Shown here: positions 1 to 5,077 of the stretch, in pieces
How the letters are laid out: each line of letters starts with the position of its first letter
Position numbering within the stretch: position 1 is the stretch's first letter
Notes under the pieces: generated by a model
Told to the model about the DNA's origin: nothing
The model's input: only the letters and a program-made list of their open reading frames with translations
Database searches by the model: none
Assembly: GCA_043820045.1 (NCBI GenBank)
Contig: JBDREF010000030.1
Location: 1-6,508, forward strand
Direction: 5' to 3'
DNA: 6,508 bases
Origin: JBDREF01 sp043820045
GTDB lineage: Bacteria; Planctomycetota; Phycisphaerae; Sedimentisphaerales; Anaerobacaceae
Program-made: the position numbers and the translations under genes

Positions 1-182
1 TCGTACCTGGGTGAGAGTGCCCTGTGCCAGCGGAATGCACAGCGCAACTGACTACCACTATACAGGCAAGGGTCCCGCAGGCTGCGAACGAGCATCCCCG
101 CCGGGATAAGCAGCACATAGGCCGAGAGAAAAATCATGATCGCGGCATTGATATTAACGCAAAGGGTCAGTTGTTTCTTCAT
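1..182 (-). CDS. N-terminal part of a membrane-anchored protein, cut by the window edge
   Basis: An open frame runs from an ATG at 182-180 to the left edge, giving 60 codons with no stop. The product begins MKKQLTLCVN and has one hydrophobic stretch at about residues 12-32 (AAIMIFLSAYVLLIPAGMLV). It is followed by a basic, tryptophan- and arginine-containing segment (LRDP, AFRWHRALSPRY). This suggests an N-in signal anchor with the rest outside the membrane. The start is supported by a GGAGAGG Shine-Dalgarno six bases upstream and by a promoter at the right distance. The FRWHRxLSPRY segment vaguely recalls small membrane proteins of unknown function in planctomycetes, but that is memory and not checked. 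It is divergent from ssrA and not obviously linked to it. No function is assigned. The gene is probably real; its full length is unknown. Confidence 0.7.
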   Translation of the reverse strand, partial: MKKQLTLCVNINAAIMIFLSAYVLLIPAGMLVRSLRDPCLYSGSQLRCAFRWHRALSPRY

Positions 183-188
183 TGCTTA

Positions 189-195
189 CCTCTCC
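189..195 (-). promoter_or_regulatory. Shine-Dalgarno of the left-edge membrane protein gene
   Basis: Read on the minus strand this is GGAGAGG, six bases before the ATG. It decides the start of the partial gene at 182. Confidence 0.65.
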
Positions 196-216
196 GGCTA
201 TGCCGAAACATGCTTG

Positions 217-245
217 AGGGTAGCACGCATGCAAGTCGATGTCAA
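217..245 (-). promoter_or_regulatory. Promoter of the left-edge membrane protein gene
   Basis: On the minus strand a perfect -35 box TTGACA (complement of 240-245) is followed after 17 bases by TACCCT (complement of 217-222). TGC directly precedes the -10 box, as in an extended -10 element. Transcription would start near 210, leaving a leader of about 28 bases with the Shine-Dalgarno inside it. The -10 box keeps only the three most conserved positions. Confidence 0.5.
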
Positions 246-280
246 CCAAATCCGGAGCATTTTCCCCCGCGAACTTTTTG

Positions 281-309
281 TTGGAGTGCGGCGTAAAAAG
301 TCGTATAAT
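281..309 (+). promoter_or_regulatory. Likely promoter of the tmRNA gene
   Basis: A perfect -10 box TATAAT at 304-309 lies 17 bases after TTGGAG (281-286), which matches only the TTG half of the -35 consensus. Transcription would start near 316, giving a precursor with about 58 extra bases ahead of the mature 5' end at 374. RNase P would be expected to remove this leader. A TTGACA at 359-364 is too close to 374 to be the -35 box of a mature-end start. Confidence 0.5.
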
Positions 310-373
310 ACCAAAAGTGGGTTTTCGGAAGGAGGCATCAAATATCTGGTGAGTGGGTTTGACAAGTTAATAC

Positions 374-725
374 GGGGGCGAATGGCTTCGACCGGATGGC
401 GGACGGTCAAGTTGCATGCTCAGGACGCCGGTTGGCCTGGCTAATCATCCGGCAACAAATCTTAATTGGCAACTCTCAGTTGCGCATGGCTGCTTAAATT
501 AGCGGTCCGTCCTGCCTGACTTTGCCTGTGGGTTGGGTAAGGGCGTCAAACAGCAGGCTGGCTGAGCCGGTTTTTCGGGCCGGTAAGGTAAGAACTCTCC
601 GAAATAGCCGAGTTGAAAGCCTGTCGTTTGGCGATCAGCAAGGCGAAAAAACAATCAAACGACTAAGCATGTAGACGCTTGCCTCGAAGCATCTCGGGAC
701 GGGGGTTCGAATCCCCCCGCCTCCA
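374..725 (+). ncRNA. ssrA: tmRNA (transfer-messenger RNA, ribosome rescue)
   Basis: tmRNA enters ribosomes stalled on broken mRNAs, is charged with alanine, and adds a degradation tag by trans-translation with SmpB. The 5' end GGGGGCG (374-380) pairs with CGCCTCC (718-724) to form a seven-pair acceptor stem. Its third pair is G-U, the identity mark for alanyl-tRNA synthetase. The T arm is GGGGG (701-705), loop TTCGAAT (706-712), CCCCC (713-717), and A725 is the discriminator. CCA is not encoded. The D-loop-like stretch GGCTTCGACCGG follows the 5' strand. Helix 2 joins TGCATGCT (413-420) to AGCATGTA (666-673), and the block GACTAAGCATGTAG (661-674) is, from memory, identical to E. coli tmRNA. 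A first pseudoknot stem GCCGG/CCGGC precedes the tag. The 352-base length is normal for a one-piece tmRNA. Confidence 0.96.
468..497 (+). other. tmRNA tag reading frame, proposed tag GNSQLRMAA
   Basis: The frame GGC AAC TCT CAG TTG CGC ATG GCT GCT TAA encodes GNSQLRMAA plus stop. The -AA ending and nine-residue length fit known proteolysis tags, which start with a small residue and end in a hydrophobic residue plus two alanines. The charged alanine of the tmRNA would precede it. GGC lies 14 bases after the proposed first pseudoknot stem, similar to the 11 bases I recall for E. coli. The stop and C-terminus are solid. The resume codon is inferred, because the same frame is open further upstream (I, then Q-Q-I-L-I before G). 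Confidence 0.7.
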
Positions 726-1023
726 TTCTACCGAATCGTTTGTAAGTTGTTGTTCTGGCAGCAACTTAACAGCTTTTGCCGTGACATCCGATTCGGTTTC
801 ATGCACCGTATTCGCACCTACTTGGCCCAAGAGCACCCGGTCGGCGACCATTTCGGCCACTTTAGCGAGACGCTCGTTTCGGGTCCGACCGTAAGTGTTG
901 GCAAAATCGGGAAGCCCATGGTTGACGTACGTCGAAGAAGCGCCGAAATGTTGGATTTTTCGGCGAACGGGGTTATTTCTTGCTCTCTGGCAAGAGTGCC
1001 GGCCGAGTCGACGGTCAGAGGTC
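726..1023. other. Stretch without a supported gene
   Basis: No frame here has a good start, ribosome-binding site and recognisable protein. The longest minus-strand frame (1040 to 663, 125 codons) ends inside ssrA. Its last residues, WRRGDSNPRP, are only the tmRNA 3' end read backwards. I looked for tyrosine recombinase motifs (HxLRHT, GH..I.TT..YTH), because the tmRNA 3' end is a common integration site, and saw none. The stretch begins with the nested inverted repeats described under findings. Confidence 0.5.
743..768 (+). terminator. Hairpin after tmRNA, possible terminator
   Basis: AAGTTGTTG (744-752) pairs with CAGCAACTT (759-767) through one G-U pair around a six-base loop; T743-A768 extends it to ten pairs. 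The only T run (CTTTT, 773-777) is separated from the stem by several bases, so termination efficiency is doubtful. Confidence 0.35.
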
Positions 1024-1053
1024 TTGAAATCGAACCACATGTTGTGCTATTAT
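1024..1053 (+). promoter_or_regulatory. Promoter of the decayed repeat-protein gene
   Basis: TTGAAA (1024-1029) is followed after 18 bases by TATTAT (1048-1053), with TGC directly before it as in an extended -10 element. Transcription would start near 1060. A Shine-Dalgarno (AGAGGAG, 1091-1097) and an ATG at 1106 lie at sensible distances downstream. Confidence 0.5.
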
Positions 1054-1105
1054 GGAAGTTGTAGCTTGTGGGAGTACCGTCTGTGAACTCAGAGGAGAAG
1101 ACCGG

Positions 1106-1643
1106 ATGAGACACTGTTTACCGGAACGATTGAGGAGGGCGAGCTTGCAGGGCTCCTGAGCAGCGACAGGGGTGGAAACGGAGATCACGGGAAAGCGGGC
1201 CCCGCGAGTCCCCAGAGGAGTTGGAAGTTGGGAGATGAAGATCAAAGCTGGCGAGAGAGAATTCACCGGAACTCTTACGATTACTGCCGACAAGGAAGGC
1301 AATCTAAGCGGTATGTGGAAAAGCTCCAGGGGCGAGAGCAAGGTTTCAGACTTGAAATACGAAGGACCGCAAGCTGACTTTCAAGAGAGTGATCCAGAGA
1401 GACAACGGCGAGCGGGAGATGGCCTTTGAAGGAACCGTTGGTTACAATTCGCTTGAGGGAGTGTTCAGGAGCGACAGTGGAGAAGCTCCAACCGAGGGAA
1501 CACTGGTTGGTGCTTCACTGGCCGGAACGTGGAATCTCGATATTGACGTTTTGTCCAAAAAACGCACATTCATGGGCCTGCCGGAGTATTTTCCGGCGGG
1601 CTTTCTTTACGTATTGATCCTCAAAAGTGTTTTGCGGCCGTAG
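1106..1643 (+). pseudogene. Frameshifted remnant of a beta-rich repeat protein gene
   Basis: Protein-like sequence continues through three frames. Frame A (from 1105) reads DETLFTGTIEEGELAGLLSSDR. Frame B (about 1172-1363) reads VETEITGKRAP...VGSWEMKIKAGEREFTGTLTITADKEG...KVSDLKYE. Frame C (about 1365 onward) reads DRKLTFKRVIQRDNGEREMAFEGTVG...GTWNLDI. Each change needs one extra base: an additional G in the GGGG at 1169-1172 and one in the GG at 1364-1365. The 'FTGTIEEGELAG' and 'FEGTVGYNSLEG' segments align, and so do 'GSWEMKI' and 'AGTWNLDI', so the ancestor had tandem modules of about 90-100 residues. AGAGGAG and ATG (1106) open a different frame, MRHCL..., which stops at about 1157, so the early coding part appears deleted. 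Frame C runs through a terminator hairpin to a stop at 1641, suggesting the original stop was lost. The function is unknown; similar modules occur in planctomycete secreted proteins (recollection). A sequencing error could explain one shift, less easily all of these signs. Confidence 0.65.
1576..1608 (+). terminator. Intrinsic terminator of the decayed gene
   Basis: GCCTGCCGGA (1576-1585) pairs with TCCGGCGGGC (1592-1601), ten pairs with one G-U, around loop GTATTT, followed directly by TTTCTTT. This is a textbook Rho-independent signal on the plus strand. Confidence 0.85.
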
Positions 1644-1666
1644 AATGGACGATTTGGCCTTGAGGC

Positions 1667-1695
1667 ATATCGCGCTAATTTTCTGATATCGCGCT
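1667..1695. repeat. Direct repeat ATATCGCGCT x2 upstream of the pseudopilin promoter
   Basis: Two exact ten-base copies lie at 1667-1676 and 1686-1695, start to start 19 bases apart. The second ends on the first base of the -35 box. The position and near two-turn spacing suggest a regulator site; no regulator is known. Confidence 0.45.
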
Positions 1696-1724
1696 TTAAA
1701 ACGGGTCTGAAAGTGTGCTATAAT
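1695..1724 (+). promoter_or_regulatory. Promoter of the pseudopilin gene
   Basis: TTTAAA (1695-1700), an 18-base spacer and a perfect TATAAT (1719-1724) preceded by TGC (extended -10). Transcription would start near 1731, leaving a leader of about 73 bases. The gap between the upstream terminator and this promoter makes the pseudopilin gene its own transcription unit. Confidence 0.65.
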
Positions 1725-1803
1725 TACCCCAGAGAAGCACCGCGTTTGGAAGAGAAGCTTCAAAGAATACCAAAGAATGATTTAAGAAGAAAGGGGCGGC
1801 GTC

Positions 1804-2583
1804 ATGTACAGGCGAAGAGCATTCACTCTAATCGAGCTTTTGGTCGTCATTGCCATCATTGCAATACTGATGGCCGTTCTGATGCCGGCCCTGAACATCG
1901 CCAGAGACCAGGCGAGGCGGATTCACTGCATTAGCAATGTAAAGAGCCTTACATTGGCGTGGTTGCTGTACAAAGACGATAATGACGACAAACTGGTTGG
2001 CGGCCTTCCCCAACGACAGATCGACGCATGGATGTTAGGTCCGCAGGGCAATGATCCCGATCCCATCGAGAAGGCGAAGGAAGGACTGAGGCGCGGCAAG
2101 CTCTTCCAGTATGCCAAGAAGGTCGAAGTGTACGAGTGCCCCTCCGACGAACGCCGAAAGCGGGCCAATCAACTGGCCTACGGCAGCTATTCCGTGTCCG
2201 GTGGAATGAACGGCGAAGAGAAAGAGTGGAGCAACAGGGCTCTCTATACATACGGCGAGATACCACATCCGGCCGGCAAACTTGTCTTTGTGGAGGAAAT
2301 TGATCCGAGAGGATGGAATATGGGTTCCTGGGTAATGGATCCCGAGGGAAACAATTGGATCGACCCGCTGGCAATCTGGCACAGCAAGAGCAAAGGTGTG
2401 ATGAGTTATGCCGACGGCAGCGCGATAATACACACATGGGTCAACAAGAGCACAATAGATCTGGCTACCCGCGCCGCCTGGGGCGACACAAGCGTATTCA
2501 ATTTCTCCCCCCCCGCAGACGAGCGTGACGACATCGAGTTCATGCACAAGGGATACGCCATACTGCCCGCGGCACGAAGATAG
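1804..2583 (+). CDS. Type II secretion pseudopilin-like protein (prepilin N-terminal domain, H-X-DG type)
   Basis: The 259-residue product starts MYRRRAFTLIELLVVIAIIAILMAVLMPAL. This is the N-methylation/cleavage signal and hydrophobic helix of type IV prepilins and type II secretion pseudopilins. A prepilin peptidase would cut between Ala6 and Phe7; Glu at mature position 5 (residue 11) is present. The helix continues into the polar segment ARDQARRIHCISNVKSLTLAW. Cys42 and Cys112 could form a disulfide. HSKSKGVMSYADG (193-205) is the planctomycete 'H-x9-DG' C-terminal motif, here with ten spacer residues. Such proteins occur in many copies in Phycisphaerae and are exported to the envelope; their individual roles are mostly unknown. 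AAGGGG at 1791-1796 supports the start. It is monocistronic between its own promoter and a structured 3' region. -1 is Ala rather than the classical Gly. Confidence 0.92.
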   Translation: MYRRRAFTLIELLVVIAIIAILMAVLMPALNIARDQARRIHCISNVKSLTLAWLLYKDDNDDKLVGGLPQRQIDAWMLGPQGNDPDPIEKAKEGLRRGKLFQYAKKVEVYECPSDERRKRANQLAYGSYSVSGGMNGEEKEWSNRALYTYGEIPHPAGKLVFVEEIDPRGWNMGSWVMDPEGNNWIDPLAIWHSKSKGVMSYADGSAIIHTWVNKSTIDLATRAAWGDTSVFNFSPPADERDDIEFMHKGYAILPAARR

Positions 2584-2603
2584 TCGCGAAAGGCCGCTGA
2601 CGG

Positions 2604-2622
2604 GAGCCAGGAAAGGCTCTTT
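2604..2622 (+). terminator. Weak terminator-like hairpin after the pseudopilin gene
   Basis: GAGCC (2604-2608) and GGCTC (2615-2619) enclose loop AGGAAA, followed by TTT. The stem is short, extended only by G-U pairs. It lies about 20 bases after the stop codon. Confidence 0.3.
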
Positions 2623-2659
2623 CGGGGAAAGACCGCTCAGATGTTCGATTTCTTTGAGC

Positions 2660-2747
2660 AGCCCCACACGCTGATAGGCGCAGCAGTCTTGGTCTTGTTC
2701 AGAATACCGACCTTCCGCAGCGTTGTTCCGGAAGCAGGGGCTTTTTC
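2660..2747 (+). other. Branched RNA-like structure ending in a T run
   Basis: AGCCCC (2660-2665) can pair with GGGGCT (2737-2742), immediately followed by TTTT. Inside, ACGCTG (2668-2673) pairs with CAGCGT (2718-2723). CTTCCG (2712-2717) and CGGAAG (2729-2734) offer a competing local hairpin. It could be the real 3' end of the pseudopilin transcript or a small RNA. I see no known RNA family in it. Confidence 0.3.
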
Positions 2748-2781
2748 TTAAGCCAGCCCTCAAGAAAGCCGAATTCGTCCC

Positions 2782-2824
2782 AAAAACAACCGGGGCCTAT
2801 ACCGAGTGAATCAGTACAGGCCCC
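2782..2824 (-). terminator. Intrinsic terminator of the 683-residue secreted protein gene
   Basis: Read on the minus strand, GGGGCCTGTAC pairs with GTATAGGCCCC (arms 2814-2824 and 2792-2802), eleven pairs with one G-U. It is followed by GGTTGTTTTTGG, with the T run opposite 2782-2786. It lies about 65 bases beyond the stop codon. On the plus strand no T run follows, so it serves only the minus-strand gene. Confidence 0.85.
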
Positions 2825-2889
2825 AGATTGGTGCAACCTCATTCTATCAGCAGTTCAATTGCCTGCCGCTTTCATAGTCTCTTGAAAAC

Positions 2890-4941
2890 CTACCGGATCA
2901 GCCGTATATCGTCGAAGTACATCGTTCCTGTGCCTCCGGCGGCTCCCGGCGCGCCGGGACCTTTGGTTCCGATGCCGATTGTAATCGTATTGACATTGGC
3001 GAGGTTCACGCCCGCAAACGCCGTCAGGTCAACAACCCACTGCGTCCATCCGCCTTTCTGCGTAGCCGCAGGGTCGTCATGATAGACAACCGCTGTTCCG
3101 TTGAGTGCGACGAACATCCGGTCGGCGGAATTACCCGAAGCGCCTCGGAACCACAACGACAGCTTCGTGACGCCTTCATCGGTCCAGTCACGGGGGTAAA
3201 CTAACGTCAACGTTGCCTCGGATGTCTTATTGGTGTTGTCATAGCGATAAATCATCGACTGGGAGCCGCCGTGAACGATAGTCTGCTCGGCGTAGGGAGG
3301 CAAATCATTGCCAACCAGAGCACCGTTATTTGTGGTTCCGAAACCGTCAATCCAGTTATCGAATATCCTGTTGCTGTTGGGGTCAGGCGGGTCGATGTCG
3401 TTGTAAGATTCGAAATCCTCCACAATCATGAAGCCGGCCGTAATGAAATTCCAGACGAGACCTTTCACCGGACCTGTGCTATAGACTGCATCAACGCGCC
3501 AATAGTAATCGCTGTTCCATGCGAGCTTGCCCGGATCGTAGCTCTCGGCGCCCGATGCCTTATTGCCCTTGAACTCCGGGGAGGCAGTTGTCGCATTCTT
3601 CACGGCGTCTCTGTCGGTCCCGAAGTAAACATCATGCGATACCGCGTTGGCTGCCGGTATCCAGTTGAGCGTTGAACTGATCTGCACATCCACAGCACCA
3701 TTGGCCGGTTGCAGACTGCCGGCAGCGTCGGGAGTGGTGAATCCCCAGACATCACCTTTATACGTTGCAATGGCGTCAAACTCATCTACCCGCCAATAGT
3801 AGACTTTCTCTCCCTGGAGAGGACCGGGATTGTAAGTTGTCGTGCCTTGCGGAAGTCCTCCGGCTGCGTTGCTCACGGTGTCGTAATCATCGCCCAGGTA
3901 AACAGTATGCAATTTAGCGCCATAGCCTGCTGTCCAGCCAAGCTTGGTATCGGTAGCTACGAATTCGGCGCCGTCAGCCGGGTCGGGATTGTAGGCCGTG
4001 TTGGGTGCAATCGAGAAACTCCAGACAGAACCCCTCCATGGGCTGTTCGGCTCAGCATCGTTGACCTCGTCGATTCTCCAGTAGTAAGTCGTACCTGGAA
4101 CAAGGCCGTCGGGATATGGGAATCCTGGAAAGCCTACCACCAGCGTCGTCTCCACCTGGTTGCCCACGAAAGTGTCGCCGGTGCCATTTTTGACATCGTC
4201 GAAATTGTCGCCGATATACACGTCATGGGAAACTGCAGAATCTATCGCTCGCCAGCTAAGGCTGGCCCACGTTGCATCAAGAAAAGCACCATCGGCCGGG
4301 TTCGGGCCAAAGGCCTGCGTGGCCGCTATCGTATTCAACGTTGGCACACTGTAACTTGTGTGTTCCCTTGAGGCGAATCCCAGGTTATGCGATCCGTTTC
4401 CCGTTGTCCTGCGAAGCAAGAGCGTAATCTGATTATCGGTATCGGCGTTGATGAAATCGACCAACGCGGGGTCACTAAATGAAACGGTATCCCCGGCCGG
4501 AGTTTGATCGACAATGAAAGAGCCCAACATTGTCGCCTCTTCAGTGAAGTCGTGGTTTGCCGTATTGTTGCCCGGGGCGTTGTTCCAGGTGATCTCAGTC
4601 TCGATCCAGGTGTGATCCAGGGATTCTGCAAGCCCATAGACCTCAACAGTAAAGGTTTGCGGCGTTGTTCCACCACCGCCCTCGTTGTTCGTCGAAACAG
4701 TCAAATCGAGCGAAGCTTCCATGATCGTACCCGCAACGTCAAAACGCATATAGACCTTACGGTCATTATCGCCGCCGTTGTTATTCTTGATCAGAAGGCC
4801 CGTAGCAGTTCCGTAGTTAATGTCAGCATTAGCGGAACCCCTTATATAGGCGTCAGCCGTTGGCTCGCCCGCCTGTGCGTTACTTATCAGGCTCAGTACC
4901 GGTACAACAAAGGAAATCAAATAAATCAATTTTCTACACAT
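2890..4941 (-). CDS. Secreted multidomain protein: DNRLRE domain, three Fn3-like repeats, C-terminal beta-sandwich
   Basis: A 683-residue exported protein. Residues 1-24 form a signal peptide ending AQA before GEP. About 25-205 is a DNRLRE-type beta domain (ADAYIRGS, VYMRFDV, WIETEITWNNAPG, DFINAD), a fold seen in secreted polysaccharide-related proteins. Three Fn3-like modules follow (about 211-311, 315-403, 407-502), each with a '(N)PADGA...LxW...HxVYxGD...YYWRVDE...GxVWxF' pattern. About 506-683 is a sandwich module from VEDFESYND through NRIFDNWIDGFG and GGSQSM to MYFDDIRLIR, recalling carbohydrate-binding domains. No catalytic domain, dockerin or sorting tail is visible, so a binding or structural surface role is inferred. 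GAGGAG (complement of 4949-4954) lies seven bases from ATG 4941; the adjacent GTG at 4944 is only four bases away, so ATG is preferred. Its terminator is downstream. The gene at 5078 is its close paralogue. Confidence 0.9.
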   Translation of the reverse strand: MCRKLIYLISFVVPVLSLISNAQAGEPTADAYIRGSANADINYGTATGLLIKNNNGGDNDRKVYMRFDVAGTIMEASLDLTVSTNNEGGGGTTPQTFTVEVYGLAESLDHTWIETEITWNNAPGNNTANHDFTEEATMLGSFIVDQTPAGDTVSFSDPALVDFINADTDNQITLLLRRTTGNGSHNLGFASREHTSYSVPTLNTIAATQAFGPNPADGAFLDATWASLSWRAIDSAVSHDVYIGDNFDDVKNGTGDTFVGNQVETTLVVGFPGFPYPDGLVPGTTYYWRIDEVNDAEPNSPWRGSVWSFSIAPNTAYNPDPADGAEFVATDTKLGWTAGYGAKLHTVYLGDDYDTVSNAAGGLPQGTTTYNPGPLQGEKVYYWRVDEFDAIATYKGDVWGFTTPDAAGSLQPANGAVDVQISSTLNWIPAANAVSHDVYFGTDRDAVKNATTASPEFKGNKASGAESYDPGKLAWNSDYYWRVDAVYSTGPVKGLVWNFITAGFMIVEDFESYNDIDPPDPNSNRIFDNWIDGFGTTNNGALVGNDLPPYAEQTIVHGGSQSMIYRYDNTNKTSEATLTLVYPRDWTDEGVTKLSLWFRGASGNSADRMFVALNGTAVVYHDDPAATQKGGWTQWVVDLTAFAGVNLANVNTITIGIGTKGPGAPGAAGGTGTMYFDDIRLIR
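3139..3723 (-). repeat. Tandem-duplicated module, copy in the complete paralogue
   Basis: This encodes the third Fn3-like repeat and the first half of the sandwich. It matches 5924-6508 closely in protein (for example YDPGKLAW and the DNWIDGFG and GNDLPPYAEQT blocks are shared) and visibly in DNA. The end segment 2893-3057 likewise matches 5081-5242. Confidence 0.75.
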
Positions 4942-4948
4942 CACAGTA

Positions 4949-4954
4949 CTCCTC
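4949..4954 (-). promoter_or_regulatory. Shine-Dalgarno deciding the start of the secreted protein gene
   Basis: The minus-strand GAGGAG is seven bases from ATG 4941-4939 and four from GTG 4944-4942. The spacing favours the ATG. Confidence 0.65.
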
Positions 4955-4983
4955 TATCAAAAAGATCTGAATTGAAACGACGA

Positions 4984-4989
4984 GTTATA
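4984..4989 (-). promoter_or_regulatory. Possible -10 box for the secreted protein gene
   Basis: The minus strand reads TATAAC about 40 bases before the start codon, downstream of the terminator at 5029-5051. I see no convincing -35 box at 16-18 bases. A promoter is expected in this gap because the upstream gene has its own terminator. Confidence 0.25.
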
Positions 4990-5020
4990 AGTCCTGACCA
5001 CACTGCATCCCGGCGAAAGG

Positions 5021-5051
5021 AAAAGACAACGATGGACGAATCGTCCATCGT
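5021..5051 (-). terminator. Intrinsic terminator between the two paralogues
   Basis: ACGATGGACGA (5029-5039) and TCGTCCATCGT (5041-5051) are perfect inverted repeats around a single A. As RNA they fold to a hairpin of eight or more pairs. On the minus strand TGTCTTTTCC follows. It lies about 30 bases past the stop codon of the gene at 5078 and separates it from the next gene. Confidence 0.75.
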
Positions 5052-5077
5052 CCCTCGTCATTTCGTCTCTCGTTAAT

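Noticed and set aside
359..364. TTGACA as a -35 box for ssrA
   Set aside because: A matching -10 box would fall inside the mature tmRNA near 382-387, where none is seen; 281-309 fits better.
136..444. Plus-strand frame of 102 codons entering the tmRNA
   Set aside because: It crosses the promoter region and the 5' part of ssrA and opposes a better-supported membrane protein gene.
680..725. Separate tRNA gene suggested by GGGGGTTCGAATCCCCC
   Set aside because: There is no anticodon arm or 5' acceptor strand nearby; this is the T arm and acceptor of the tmRNA whose 5' half starts at 374.
2035..2763. Long minus-strand frame (242 codons) opposite the pseudopilin gene
   Set aside because: It is antisense to a clear prepilin-domain gene and has no recognisable domain or good ribosome-binding site; codon-bias shadow.
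3709..4371. Plus-strand frame of 220 codons inside the secreted protein gene
   Set aside because: It lies opposite well-supported Fn3-like modules with repeat structure; shadow frame.
4504..5076. Plus-strand frame of 190 codons spanning the start of the secreted protein gene
   Set aside because: It overlaps the DNRLRE domain, the signal peptide and a terminator on the other strand, and has no protein features.
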